Shown here: positions 46,257 through 55,386 of the stretch, in pieces | Numbering within the stretch: position 1 is the stretch's first letter | How the letters are laid out: every line of letters begins with the position of its first letter | NCBI RefSeq assembly: GCF_000963965.1 | Contig: NZ_BAMX01000006.1 | Location: 1 to 64,000, forward strand | Direction of reading: 5' to 3' | Length of the DNA: 64,000 bases | From: Acetobacter orientalis | GTDB lineage: Bacteria; Pseudomonadota; Alphaproteobacteria; Acetobacterales; Acetobacteraceae | Notes under the pieces: generated by a model | What the model was told of the DNA's origin: nothing | Database searches by the model: none | Seen by the model: only the letters and a program-made list of their open reading frames with translations | Translations under genes and position numbers: made by a program

Positions 46257-49200
46257 TCAACCCCCATTAGGGGCCAGAAAGCTCTCAATTTGCCGGGCTG
46301 TTTCAGCTAGGCCAAGGCGTTGTACCTCTACCCCGGTCGGGAATGCTGAAAGCAGGCGGGTTGGGGTTCTGCGGTCAAGCAGCACAAATACCCCACGGTC
46401 TGACTGGCTGCGGATAAGCCGCCCAAATGCCTGCCGTAATTTTAGGCGGGCAATGCGGTCATCGTACCCGGTTGTGTCGCCACCAGAAAGGTGAATGCGC
46501 CGCTCGCGGTGCAAAATATCGGGCCGGGGCCACGGTACGCGCTCAAATACAACCAGCCGTAAGGCATTGCCCGGTACATCGACACCATCGCGCATGGCAT
46601 CGGTGCCAAGAAGGCAGGCGTGTTCTTCCGTACGGAAAATATCGACCAGCGTTGTGTTGTCCATGGCATCAACATGCTGGGCGTAAAGGGGTAGGCCGCT
46701 TTCTTCTAACGCAGGGGCAATGCGGTTATGGACGCCGCGCAGCCGAGAAATGGCCGTAAACAGGCCCAAGCCCCCCCCGCCCGATGCCTGAAACAGAGTG
46801 CGGTACGCGGCGGCAAGGTCGGTTATGCTGTTATGGTCTAGGTCGTTTACAATAAAGGTGCGGGTTTGGCGGGCGTAGTCAAAAGGGCTGGTCAGGCTTG
46901 CTCTAATAGCAGGGGCCGGAAAATGACTTACGCCAGTACGGGCCTCAGCGGCTTCCCACGCGCGTTCGGCCTCTTCGGCCATTTGTTCCTGCTGCGCCGT
47001 ATCTGGCGCGTGCTGGGGTATGTGTGGTGTGTCTGAGCGGTCGCGCAGTGTGGCAGAGGTTATAAGCATGCCTTGGGCTGGCATAGCCATAACGCTGGCA
47101 AACGGAATGGTGGGGTCTAACCAATGGCGGTGCAGGCCTACATCTTGCTCGCCCATGCGTTGGCGCTCGCGCCGGTCTAGGCGCAAAAAATGAATATGCG
47201 TGGGCGTGGTGTTGGGCTCTGGCGGGTGGTCTAGGGCGTCTAGCATAGCGATCCATGCGTCTAGCCGGGTAATGGCGCGGCGGCGCAGGGCACGTACCAT
47301 GGCCTCAATGCGGCCACGGGTTACGCTATCGAGCGTTTCGGCTTCTTCTTGCAGGCGGGCATGTAGGCGTTCTGCCAAGGTGCGCAAAGGGTCTGCCAAG
47401 CGGCGCAGGGCACGGGCTAAAGCCTGCCCGGCCTCGGCTAGGTCTGGTAAAAGCGGGTGCAGGTCACATTCCAGCGCACCATAAACATGCTCAGCCCGGT
47501 TGCGCTCTTGGCTGCGGGCTAAAACCTGTTGGCGTAGCAGTTTTAAAAATACCTCGGTCGGGTTTTCCAACACGGGTTCTGGGGCGTTTTGCACCAGCGG
47601 AAACAGGCTTGTGTCTGTAGGGGGGGGCTCTTCTGGCGGTGGCGGGGCATCTTGTTCCGGGTTATCAGTGGCGGCAAGCCTGCCCGACCAACCGGGGGCG
47701 GGCAGGGCGCGTGCGGCCATAAGTGCTGCATCAAGCGGGCTTTCTAGTTTGGGCAGGCCCACCACAAGGTCATCTAGGCGGCGTTTAAGGCCACGTGCGC
47801 GGGAGCGGCGGCCTTCTGCCCCTAAGAGCCACCGGCGCAGTTCGGCGGCTTCAAGCCCTGAAAGCTCGGCTGAAAAAGCACCATCGGCGGCATCTGCCAA
47901 ATGGTGGCCTTCGTCAAACACGTAACGCGAGGGGGTGTTGTCTTCTTCTGCGTCTTCTTGCCCGTCTTCGCTTTGTGTATTTTGGGCATAGGCCGCTTGC
48001 GCCATAACAAGGGCATGGTTGGCAATAACCAGATCAGCCTCACGCGCGCGGCGTATTGTGTGTTCAACAAAGCATTTTTGGTAATGTGCGCAGGCACCGT
48101 GAATACACTCACCGCGCCTGTCTGCCACGCCAGCTATGTTGCCTTGGCCAAACAGGTCTCCAAACCAGCCGGGCAGGTCTCCGCCGGTTAGGTCTCCATC
48201 TGCTGTGGCGCGTCCCCAGCGGGCCAGCATGGCAAGGGCAATAGTTACACCTGCGGGGCGGGAGGCCGCACTATTCACGGCCTCTTCCATATTGAGCAGG
48301 CACATATAATTTTCGCGCCCTTTGCGCAGCACAACATGCTGGCGGCGCACGGCCTCATCTGGAAAAAGGCGGTGTGTTTCCTGCTCTATCTGGCGTTGTA
48401 AGTGGCGTGTGTAGGTGCTTATCCAAACACTGCCCCCATTACGCTGTGCCCACACACTGGCGGGTGCAATATAGCCAAGGGTTTTACCCGTGCCGGTGCC
48501 GGCTTCGGCCAATACAATGGCGGGGTTGCCACGTAGGGTACGGGGTTCGAATGCTGCGGTAGAAACGCTGGCAAAGTCTGCTTGGCCAGCGCGGCTTTCT
48601 GCCCCTTCACCCAAGAGTTGGGTGAGCCGCGCGCGGGCTTCTGCCGCGGTAATGGGGTGAGAGGCCGGGGGCGGCCGGGGGGCTACATCTTCCCACTTTG
48701 GCAAAGTGCGCCAAATGCGCAGGGCATCACCCGGTTGCATGGCCTCTTCAGGCAATTGGCCGCGTGGGCCAAGTTTTGCAGGTAAAGAAAGTGTTTCGGC
48801 CACGGTGCCAGCCCATGGCCACCCTGCTTGGCCAAGGCGCACGGTTAAGGCTGCTAGAAATTCAGCGTTGGGGCCGTTTTTCTGGCGGGCAAGCTCTGCC
48901 AGCATGAGTGAGACAAGCAGGGGGAGCAGGTCTGCCTCGGCCTGCCCAATACGCTCGGGTTCTACGCCAAGGGCCAAGGCCAGCCCGCGCGGGGTAGGGG
49001 CTACGGGGGTGGCAGGGTAAACAAAGGCATAGAGTTCTAGCAGGTCTAGCCACGGGCTAGGTTGCCCCGGTGGTTGCATGCCCAGTTTACGCGCAATGCT
49101 AGGCGCATGCACAATAAGGGGGCAGGGCATGGTGTGCAGGCGCTCGCGTACCTCTTGCGCGGGTAGGGTCAGAAACTCCCCGTCTTCCGTCAGGAGAGAA

Positions 49201-49262
49201 AAACCACGGTGATGCGCGGTAAGGGCGGGCGCATCGTGCGCAGAGGGGAAGGAGGACTGCAT
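46257..49262 (-). CDS. DinG/XPD-family ATP-dependent helicase
   Basis: 1001-residue superfamily 2 helicase. Walker A is VLAEAGTGTGKTLGYIAPA (about residue 250); the DEAH-box equivalent reads YVFDEGHHLADAAD; the C-terminal half shows GMLITSATLRD and FERVPWPRPDIL with GRLIRSQSDRG (motif VI). Four cysteines between Walker A and the DEGH box (YMCLLNMEE, ECIHGACAHYQKC) could hold a 4Fe-4S cluster as in DinG and XPD. The first 240 residues are a family-specific extension. Role: unwinding of damaged DNA or R-loops, by family. Confidence 0.87.
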   Translation of the reverse strand: MQSSFPSAHDAPALTAHHRGFSLLTEDGEFLTLPAQEVRERLHTMPCPLIVHAPSIARKLGMQPPGQPSPWLDLLELYAFVYPATPVAPTPRGLALALGVEPERIGQAEADLLPLLVSLMLAELARQKNGPNAEFLAALTVRLGQAGWPWAGTVAETLSLPAKLGPRGQLPEEAMQPGDALRIWRTLPKWEDVAPRPPPASHPITAAEARARLTQLLGEGAESRAGQADFASVSTAAFEPRTLRGNPAIVLAEAGTGTGKTLGYIAPASVWAQRNGGSVWISTYTRHLQRQIEQETHRLFPDEAVRRQHVVLRKGRENYMCLLNMEEAVNSAASRPAGVTIALAMLARWGRATADGDLTGGDLPGWFGDLFGQGNIAGVADRRGECIHGACAHYQKCFVEHTIRRAREADLVIANHALVMAQAAYAQNTQSEDGQEDAEEDNTPSRYVFDEGHHLADAADGAFSAELSGLEAAELRRWLLGAEGRRSRARGLKRRLDDLVVGLPKLESPLDAALMAARALPAPGWSGRLAATDNPEQDAPPPPEEPPPTDTSLFPLVQNAPEPVLENPTEVFLKLLRQQVLARSQERNRAEHVYGALECDLHPLLPDLAEAGQALARALRRLADPLRTLAERLHARLQEEAETLDSVTRGRIEAMVRALRRRAITRLDAWIAMLDALDHPPEPNTTPTHIHFLRLDRRERQRMGEQDVGLHRHWLDPTIPFASVMAMPAQGMLITSATLRDRSDTPHIPQHAPDTAQQEQMAEEAERAWEAAEARTGVSHFPAPAIRASLTSPFDYARQTRTFIVNDLDHNSITDLAAAYRTLFQASGGGGLGLFTAISRLRGVHNRIAPALEESGLPLYAQHVDAMDNTTLVDIFRTEEHACLLGTDAMRDGVDVPGNALRLVVFERVPWPRPDILHRERRIHLSGGDTTGYDDRIARLKLRQAFGRLIRSQSDRGVFVLLDRRTPTRLLSAFPTGVEVQRLGLAETARQIESFLAPNGG

Positions 49263-49488
49263 GCCAGCGCCACTTTACGCAACTTGCCATGCCGGAGCCA
49301 GAGGCTTTGCGTACTCCATTTCAAGAGAAAGAGAGGTGGGCTGCATGGCTCATGCTTGCTCTTTTGCAAAAGGCATGTGGTGGGTTACAAAAAGGGCAAA
49401 GCCATGCAAGCCAGATAGCACGTTTTACCATGTTGCACGGCAGCCAGAGCAGCACGGCGTGGCTATGGCTTATATAAAGGAGAGGTTT

Positions 49489-50553
49489 ATGTTTTCTTGC
49501 GTTGGTTATGCGGCATCAAGCGCTACAGCCCCCCTACAGCCTTTTTCTTTTGAGCGGCGAGACTGCGGCCCACATGATGTGCAAATAGACATTACACATT
49601 GTGGTGTGTGCCATTCAGACATTCATACCGTGCGCAGTGAATGGGGTGAGAGCGCCTACCCGTGCGTGCCGGGCCACGAAATTATAGGCCGGGTGGTAAA
49701 AACAGGGGCAGAGGTTTCTCGCTTTAAAACCGGAGATCTGGTGGGCGTGGGCTGCATGGTTAATTCTTGCCGCCATTGCCCATCGTGCGATGCAGGGCTG
49801 GAGCAATATTGCGATTCCTCACCCACATGGACGTATAATAGCCCCGATACGGCTTTTCCCACTGCGGGGGCGCATACATATGGCGGCTATTCAGGCAGTG
49901 TGGTGGTAGATAGCCATTTTGTGCTGAAAGTGCCCGAAAACCTAGACCCCGCAGCCGCAGCCCCTTTGCTGTGCGCTGGTATTACCACGTGGTCTCCCCT
50001 CGCGCACTGGAAGGTGGGTAAGGGCCATAAAGTGGGCGTGGTTGGCCTTGGTGGGCTTGGCCACATGGCTGTTAAATTTGCTGTTGCCCTTGGGGCAGAG
50101 GTCACGCTGTTTACGACATCACCCAGCAAAGTAGAAGACGGCAAACGGCTTGGGGCCCACCGCGTTGTTATCTCCAAAGATGCAAAAGCGATGGAAGCCG
50201 AAGCAAACCGCTTTGACTTTATTCTGGATGCGGTTTCGGCTGAACACGATATTAACGCCTACTTGGCGCTGTTGCGGCAAGATGGGCATATGGTTTTGGT
50301 TGGCCTGCCAGAAAAACCCATGTCTGTGGGCGCGTTTGCGTTGGTGGGCAAACGGCGCAGCCTTGCAGGCTCAGCCATTGGGGGTATTCAGGAAACGCAG
50401 GAAATGCTCGATTTCTGCGGTAAACATAACATTACCGCCGATATTGAGAGGATTCGTATAGACGAAGTGAACGAAGCTTATGAGCGCGTTTTGCGTTCAG
50501 ACGTAAAATACCGCTTTGTTATTGATATGGCGACTTTGCCTAAAGCAGCATAA
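49489..50553 (+). CDS. Zinc-dependent alcohol dehydrogenase (cinnamyl-alcohol type)
   Basis: 354 residues. Catalytic zinc ligands in CGVCHSDIHT and PCVPGHEIIGRV; structural zinc cysteines CRHCPSCDAGLEQYC; Rossmann motif VGVVGLGGLGHMAVKFA. It resembles NADP-dependent YahK/AdhC-type aldehyde reductases. AAGGAG six bases before the ATG at 49489 fixes the start; the frame is open 76 codons further upstream without homology. Cytosolic aldehyde or alcohol turnover is likely; it is not the PQQ-dependent membrane alcohol dehydrogenase of vinegar production. Confidence 0.9.
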   Translation: MFSCVGYAASSATAPLQPFSFERRDCGPHDVQIDITHCGVCHSDIHTVRSEWGESAYPCVPGHEIIGRVVKTGAEVSRFKTGDLVGVGCMVNSCRHCPSCDAGLEQYCDSSPTWTYNSPDTAFPTAGAHTYGGYSGSVVVDSHFVLKVPENLDPAAAAPLLCAGITTWSPLAHWKVGKGHKVGVVGLGGLGHMAVKFAVALGAEVTLFTTSPSKVEDGKRLGAHRVVISKDAKAMEAEANRFDFILDAVSAEHDINAYLALLRQDGHMVLVGLPEKPMSVGAFALVGKRRSLAGSAIGGIQETQEMLDFCGKHNITADIERIRIDEVNEAYERVLRSDVKYRFVIDMATLPKAA

Positions 50554-50606
50554 GCACAAGGCAAAAAGGTGGGGGTAAACCCTGCCTTTTGTGGCTGCAT
50601 GCACAG

Positions 50607-50645
50607 AAAAAAGGCCGCTCCTTTTTTACAAGGGAGCGGCCTTTT
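50607..50645. terminator. Bidirectional terminator between adh and suhB
   Basis: AAAAAAGGCCGCTCC pairs with GGAGCGGCCTTTT around an 11-base loop; T-runs on both strands. Confidence 0.9.
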
Positions 50646-50674
50646 AAAATAATGCAGTACCGTATAAAGAGCGC

Positions 50675-51508
50675 TTAGGCGTCTTTTAGGCTGTCTGCCA
50701 CAACTTCTTGCAGTTTGCCGTACAGGTTGCCGTTGCCAGCAACAATCATGACATCATCTGGTATATCGTCCAGATCTTGCCCGGCAGGGTCTGTTACGCG
50801 GCCACCGGCTTCACGCACAATCAGAATACCTGCGGCGCAGTCCCAGGGTTTAATGCCAAATTCCCAGTAGCCTTCGTACCGGCCTGCGGCCACCCATGCC
50901 AAGTCGAGTGCGGCAGCGCCAAAACGGCGGATACCAGCCACGCGCGGCATAAGGTTGCCCATAACCTTAGCAAATTGCAGACGGTGAGACGCAGAAACTT
51001 TTGCAAACGGAATACCCGTTGCAAAAACAGATTCTGGCATATCACGGCGGGCAGAAACACGAATGCGGCGTTCGTTTAAAAACGCGCCTGTGCCTTTTTC
51101 TGCCCAGAACATTTCACCTGCTGCTGGGTTGTAAATAAGGCCCGCAGCCAGCTCTATGGTACCGTCTGGCAGTTTGCGCTGTAGGCCAATAGAAATGGCC
51201 CAGTGCGGTATGCCGTGCAAAAAGTTGGTTGTGCCGTCCAGCGGGTCAACAATCCAGCGCCATGTCCAGTTATCGCTCCCAGACGCGCCAGATTCTTCCA
51301 TCAGAAAAGCATAGCCGGGGCGCGCGCGCTCCAGTTCTTCACGCAGGGTTTTTTCTGCGCGAAGGTCTGCCTGAGAGACAAAGTCACCTGGCCCTTTGAT
51401 GCTTACCTGAAGCTGCTCGACTTCGTTAAAATCGCGCAGGAGACGCTTTGCCGCTTTCTGGGCGGCGTTTTGCATCACCATCATGACGGGGGAAAGTCGA
51501 GTGGCCAC
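50675..51508 (-). CDS. suhB: Inositol-1-monophosphatase (SuhB)
   Basis: 277-residue phosphatase. Motif WIVDPLDGTTNFLHGIPHWAISIGL holds the metal-binding aspartates, and WEFGIKPWDCAAGILIVREAGG is motif B; MEESG carries the upstream glutamate. Acts on inositol phosphates; SuhB in enterobacteria is also a transcription antitermination factor, which cannot be judged here. Starts at GTG with AGGA nine bases ahead. Follows efp on the same strand. Confidence 0.9.
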   Translation of the reverse strand: MATRLSPVMMVMQNAAQKAAKRLLRDFNEVEQLQVSIKGPGDFVSQADLRAEKTLREELERARPGYAFLMEESGASGSDNWTWRWIVDPLDGTTNFLHGIPHWAISIGLQRKLPDGTIELAAGLIYNPAAGEMFWAEKGTGAFLNERRIRVSARRDMPESVFATGIPFAKVSASHRLQFAKVMGNLMPRVAGIRRFGAAALDLAWVAAGRYEGYWEFGIKPWDCAAGILIVREAGGRVTDPAGQDLDDIPDDVMIVAGNGNLYGKLQEVVADSLKDA

Positions 51509-51543
51509 TGTGTTTTGTCCTGTCTGAAAGTGCTGGCGGGGTG

Positions 51544-52110
51544 TTAGTCTTTGGCGCGTTCTACGTAAGAGCCGTCTTCTGTTTTGACGACAATGCGTTC
51601 GCCCGATTCAACAAACGGGGGCACCATGGTTTTAACACCATTGGAGAGTTTGGCTGGCTTGTAGGAAGAGCTGGCGGTCTGGCCTTTTACCACCGGGTCA
51701 GCTTCTACAACTTCAAGGGTAACATGTGCGGGCAGGTCAACGCCCACGGGGTCACCTTCAACCAGATGGAGGTTGATGGTCATGTTGTCTTGCAAGAACG
51801 GTGCTTGGTCGCCCAGCAGGTCAACCGGAATGGTGCGCTGCTCAAATGTTTCTGGGTCCATCAGCACGAGCGATTCCCCATCGGCATAGGAATACAGATA
51901 TTCCTTGTCTTCGGTCATCAGCCGTTCAACGCTGTCTGCTGTACGCCAGCGTTCGTTGGTCTTGTTGCCGGTTTTGAGGTCACGCATTTCAACTTGAATA
52001 AATGCGCCGCCCTTGCCGGGGGTGATGATCTGCTGTTTCAGCACCGTCCAGCGACGGCCATCATGCTCGATAACCTGCCCGGCCCGGATCAGGTTTGCCT
52101 GCTGTTTCAT
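51544..52110 (-). CDS. efp: Elongation factor P
   Basis: 188 residues with KOW-like N-domain and two OB domains; the lysine to be modified lies in TPGKGGAFIQV (about residue 35), and SYVERAKD ends the protein. Eases translation of polyproline stretches. AGGGA precedes the ATG. Probably leads the efp-suhB unit. Confidence 0.95.
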   Translation of the reverse strand: MKQQANLIRAGQVIEHDGRRWTVLKQQIITPGKGGAFIQVEMRDLKTGNKTNERWRTADSVERLMTEDKEYLYSYADGESLVLMDPETFEQRTIPVDLLGDQAPFLQDNMTINLHLVEGDPVGVDLPAHVTLEVVEADPVVKGQTASSSYKPAKLSNGVKTMVPPFVESGERIVVKTEDGSYVERAKD

Positions 52111-52267
52111 AACGCGTCCCTGAATGGATGGATGTTAGAGACCGGGGTTCTACAACTCCAACCCCATAAGAGCAAGCGTAACGCGGCGGAAACATGGAAA
52201 ACACTTTTCTTTCATACCCCGCTAGACAGATGATAAAAGACGTGATTATAAGGCACTACCTGATGCA

Positions 52268-52357
52268 GGAAGGGTGGCCGAGCGGTTGAAGGCTCCAGTC
52301 TTGAAAACTGGCGTGCGGGGAACCGTACCGTGGGTTCGAATCCCACCCCTTCCGCCA
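52268..52357 (+). tRNA. tRNA-Ser (UGA)
   Basis: 90-base class II tRNA. The acceptor stem GGAAGGG pairs with CCCTTCC, then G and encoded CCA. Anticodon loop CTTGAAA gives anticodon TGA, in the stem CCAGT/ACTGG. The T arm is GTGGGTTCGAATCCCAC and there is a long variable arm. The decayed integrase lies 71 bases after the CCA, so the 3' end is a likely integration site. Confidence 0.97.
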
Positions 52358-52428
52358 TCAGGTGATTTCCCCAAATAAAAACAACAACTTAAACACCATG
52401 TGTGCCAAACTCGGTTTTGCGTGTGCCA

Positions 52429-52730
52429 TCACGCGATCTTGGTTATGGTCTCCTGAGCTAATCGTTTTTGTTCTACGGCTCGCGTGTAGCGCTCGACTTC
52501 AGCTAGAGTTTTGTGACTAGTATAAAACTCACCCGACATGATGCGATGCTGTGTTGTGGGTATAGTTGAGAGAGGCAGGGCCTTACATGCTAACCGAACC
52601 TGTAAATTCGAAAATTAGCGCCGTCTCATAAGCCGAATAAAGCATCAGATATTGGTGACTGATACCATTCGGCCTCTGGCTCTAGGCTTTGGCGTATGCA
52701 GCGCCGCTTTGGGTGATAAGGGCAGGCTTT
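52429..52730 (-). pseudogene. Decayed tyrosine integrase, C-terminal part
   Basis: On the minus strand the last 36 codons read EFYTSHKTLAEVERYTRAVE and QKRLAQETITKIA, matching the tail of phage-type tyrosine integrases with the catalytic tyrosine in VERYT. The same frame continues upstream as NLQVRLACKALPL and TTQHRIM, recalling the RKAAC...EHQIM stretch of that family, without the HxLR box intact. Farther upstream in another frame, ALITQSGAAYAKA (about 52729-52690) resembles the FLVTxxGKPF region. No full catalytic domain and no credible start remain. It is oriented toward tRNA-Ser, as integrases beside att sites often are. Confidence 0.62.
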
Positions 52731-53179
52731 TGAATGGTCTTGTGTGCTGGACACGGTATTTGACGTGAAATCTGCTTTGAGAAAGCCCGCACTTAGGCAC
52801 AAGCAATGGTGGGTGAAGGCTGCAATACAGTAATAGGATTACAATGTGCTGGTGGGGCTTTGTTTTTCTAGTCAGAAGTCTTCTTGAGTAGCATAATCCA
52901 ATATATGACTGAGATATTTATGCTTCCATATCTATGACCAGCATTGCGGTAAGCTCCCCGTTATTCTCTTAAAGTATTAATTCTGAGTCTAGAATTTCGT
53001 CTGTATTTTAAGCATTGTTTATAAAAAGAAAGGGGTTTTTGAATTTTCTAAATTCTATATAACTGGAGAATGTTTTAAAATTTGTGTTTTGTTGTGATGG
53101 AATAATGTCATATTAAATGAAGAATTAACTGGTAATGTTTTTATTTTTATTTAAATCGATATAAAATTTTCAAATAAGA
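52731..53179. other. Gap, no gene seen
   Basis: About 450 bases turning from mixed to strongly AT-rich composition. No coding region is supported. The left part may be further decayed integrase sequence. Confidence 0.5.
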
Positions 53180-53920
53180 TTATATAAAACCTAGGCGAAT
53201 AGCTGTGGCTACAGCGCCGCATGTTGTTTGGGAGAGTAGTTTGTGGCGAGCTGATGTAAGATATAAACGCACGGCTGCTTCTGAAATTTTGAGTTTTTCG
53301 GCAACTTTTTGCCCCATATACCCCTCTGCGTATAAAGCTAAGCACTGGGTTTCTCTTAGAGACAGTTTGGGTATTTCAGTAACGGTTCTTAGGCCTGCTT
53401 GTTGTGCGAACCATTCATGCAAGCAGGTTCCTACTTGAGAAAAAAGCCGAGCATACTGGCTGCGATTATCAACTAGGTTCTTACTCGGGCCAGTGATGGT
53501 TAATATTCCAAACTCCCCTCGTAAGCCTCGTAAAGGTAATATTAAGCCAGCTTCTCCAAGTTCGTATTCACGAAATGCACTCATAATGCGCTTTTCTCGT
53601 GACGTTTCGCATTTTATTTCGTTCCAACCTGTTGGTAGTGCACGGTGAAATGCAGCTTTTACGGTTGGATCATCTTTAATAAAATTATTTTTATGGTATA
53701 AATTCTGCCATTCTTCACTATATGTGGTAAATATATTAGGAATTTTTGATTCTAAAACGCTTCCTGACAGCATTGCGTATGTAATATTTTCAACATTTGT
53801 ATCTTTTTTTATTTTATCAGCTGAAAGTTTTATATCTTCAATATTTTTTGAATTAACGATATCTTTGATAAAATCATCATTTATTTTTAAAGTATCAGAG
53901 GGTATTTTTTCAAAATACAA
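53180..53920 (-). CDS. LuxR-type quorum-sensing regulator (GinR-like)
   Basis: 246 residues. The N-terminal autoinducer-binding domain holds the usual aromatic/acidic positions: EEWQNLYHKNNFIKDDPTVK (W, Y, D, P), then GWNEIK and GLILPLRGLRGEFGILTI. The C-terminal LuxR helix-turn-helix is LSLRETQCLALYAEGYMGQKVAEKLKISEAAVRLYL. The start is TTG at 53920, with GGAG nine bases ahead; no ATG occurs before the conserved part. It follows luxI on the same strand. It should bind an acyl-homoserine lactone; whether it activates or represses luxI is not clear. Codon use is AT-rich, unlike the core genes. Confidence 0.88.
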   Translation of the reverse strand: MYFEKIPSDTLKINDDFIKDIVNSKNIEDIKLSADKIKKDTNVENITYAMLSGSVLESKIPNIFTTYSEEWQNLYHKNNFIKDDPTVKAAFHRALPTGWNEIKCETSREKRIMSAFREYELGEAGLILPLRGLRGEFGILTITGPSKNLVDNRSQYARLFSQVGTCLHEWFAQQAGLRTVTEIPKLSLRETQCLALYAEGYMGQKVAEKLKISEAAVRLYLTSARHKLLSQTTCGAVATAIRLGFI

Positions 53921-53960
53921 AAAAGAAACTCCGGATTGATGCGTAATGCAGGCGCAGGCG

Positions 53961-53974
53961 TTCCAATATTGGAA
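53961..53974. promoter_or_regulatory. 14-bp perfect palindrome upstream of luxR
   Basis: TTCCAATATTGGAA lies 41 bases before the luxR start, between luxI and luxR. LuxR proteins bind dyads of about 18-20 bp, and this site is shorter than a classical lux box, but its place makes it a good candidate operator for the regulator or another dimeric protein. Confidence 0.45.
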
Positions 53975-54082
53975 TTTCGAGTATCTTATACCAAATTGTA
54001 CATTGAATATATTTACTTAATTGTAATTTACTCGTTTTGAGAGGCAGAAAACCTCTTCAAAGCGAGTAAATCTATATTTTTA

Positions 54083-54661
54083 TCAACAGGCTATCTGGTA
54101 TTTATAGGCGACCTCTTGTTTCCGAGCTTCTGATATTTCAAAAGTGCCTAAAATAATAGATTTGCCTGCATGCTCAGAAATAGAAACAGGGACAGGATCC
54201 CACCCGGAACGTGTTAAAATTCTAAACATAGGCTTAAAAAATACGCCAGTTACTATATCAATGCCCGCGTCTAAGCATAAGTCGGCCAGTTTTATAAATA
54301 ACTCTCCTGTATGCTCCATGCTATCTCCTTTGTTGAGGGTCGCGCAGTAGCGGGTTACTTCCCATATATTTGCCCCGTAGATGTCTGGGCAGTCTGGGAA
54401 AAATCTGTAGAAAATATTCCTAAGCATTGTGGGGCCCGTGGTGGGGAGTAGGCGGATCGAGGCAGCATGAGATCCATCTGATCGCTCTGAGATGATATAA
54501 AGAGGGTTATACAACCGGTCGTATTCGTCTTCTTCGCGGCCGTTTATAACCTCAACCTCCCAATTAAGGCGTTCATGGAAAACATGTGCTCTGGCTTTAA
54601 CCATATTTTCATAACTGTTATAATTTTTCATTCTTTCTGAATAAGTAAAAACTTTTATCAT
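54083..54661 (-). CDS. Acyl-homoserine-lactone synthase (LuxI/GinI-like)
   Basis: 192 residues of the LuxI autoinducer-synthase family. Conserved charged and aromatic positions are in order: RAHVFHERLNWEVEVINGREEDEYD (R, F, W, D, D), ASIRLLPTTGPTMLRN (R), and IWEVTRYC (E-x2-R). The C-terminal half has GIDIVTGVFFKPMFRILTRSGW. The ATG at 54661 is used; one two codons earlier (54667) fits about as well, while the open frame 67 codons upstream is AT-rich noise. It precedes luxR with 162 bases between them. Acyl chain length cannot be predicted. Confidence 0.88.
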   Translation of the reverse strand: MIKVFTYSERMKNYNSYENMVKARAHVFHERLNWEVEVINGREEDEYDRLYNPLYIISERSDGSHAASIRLLPTTGPTMLRNIFYRFFPDCPDIYGANIWEVTRYCATLNKGDSMEHTGELFIKLADLCLDAGIDIVTGVFFKPMFRILTRSGWDPVPVSISEHAGKSIILGTFEISEARKQEVAYKYQIAC

Positions 54662-54667
54662 TTTCAT

Positions 54668-55386
54668 CTCGCTGGATTGTGTGAGACGAAAATCAAACAT
54701 TCTCTTATTTTGGTAAATATAGTGATAATGATATATTTGTGTGACCCGTAATATATAACAATATATTTCAAATAATAATTTTAGATATATAAGAATATAT
54801 TTTTGTTTTGCGGTTAATGTTTTGTTTCTATATAATATTTTTAATGTGAATATGATTTTCATATAAGCGATATGCAGTGTGGAATCTTTATTTTGTGTTC
54901 TGGTGCAATTGTCATCTAAGTATTACGGTAGAATCTGATGTGTTTAGAGCTGATTTTTGTTTGTGGATGAGCTCTCTAAAGTATCAAAAAACATCCAGTA
55001 TATTAATTTTGAGGTGAGACGGTTAAAATAGATTTTTGTGATTTTGTTATTGTTCAAACTACACAATAAGACTGCCTGTGGTTGTAAAATTGTTCGTTGA
55101 AACGGATTAGTTATATCTCTGCTCTCCCCACTTTTTCTTATGAGCTTATATGGGTTGAGATATGGGAGGGCAAAAAAATTAATAAGGTCGTTAAGTGGTG
55201 CGCCCACAATATAGAGTACATTATGAAATTGATTTTTTTGATTATATTTTTATTTCGATATTCTAAAATGCTTTCGGTAACTCTCTTGGGCTGCATTTAT
55301 ATTTTTGCTCTTTTTGAAGGGGGATTTTTTGCAGCTTCTGTTCGGTGCGCTTTGATGAGAGCGCACCGAAATGTTGTGAGAGGGGG
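54668..55386. other. AT-rich gap upstream of luxI
   Basis: About 720 very AT-rich bases that must contain the luxI promoter. Two overlapping open frames (54944-55207 minus and 55097-55390 plus) have no recognisable features beyond a hydrophobic stretch in the plus one (LIFLIIFLFRYSKML) and no good ribosome sites; I do not call them. A short dyad ATATGA-TTT-TCATAT lies at 54850-54864. Confidence 0.5.
55341..55370. terminator. 10-bp inverted repeat after GST gene
   Basis: TTCGGTGCGC and GCGCACCGAA, perfect, ten-base loop. It begins 17 bases beyond the stop of the glutathione S-transferase gene and stands at the junction of the AT-rich block and the core. No T-run follows on the minus strand, so termination is possible but not sure. 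Confidence 0.5.

Larger units (their letters stand above)
52358..55386. mobile_element. Putative remnant of tRNA-Ser-integrated island (lux block)
   Basis: The block starts directly after tRNA-Ser with an integrase pseudogene and runs through an AT-rich luxR-luxI region to the stop of the glutathione S-transferase gene. Base composition between about 52,900 and 55,390 is far more AT-rich than either flank, and intergenic gaps are long. I found no direct repeat of the tRNA 3' end at the right border, so the boundary at 55386 is set by composition only. Confidence 0.45.

Noticed and set aside
49261..49488. 76-residue N-terminal extension of the alcohol dehydrogenase
   Set aside because: The extension has no homology-like features, and a strong AAGGAG site precedes the ATG at 49489.
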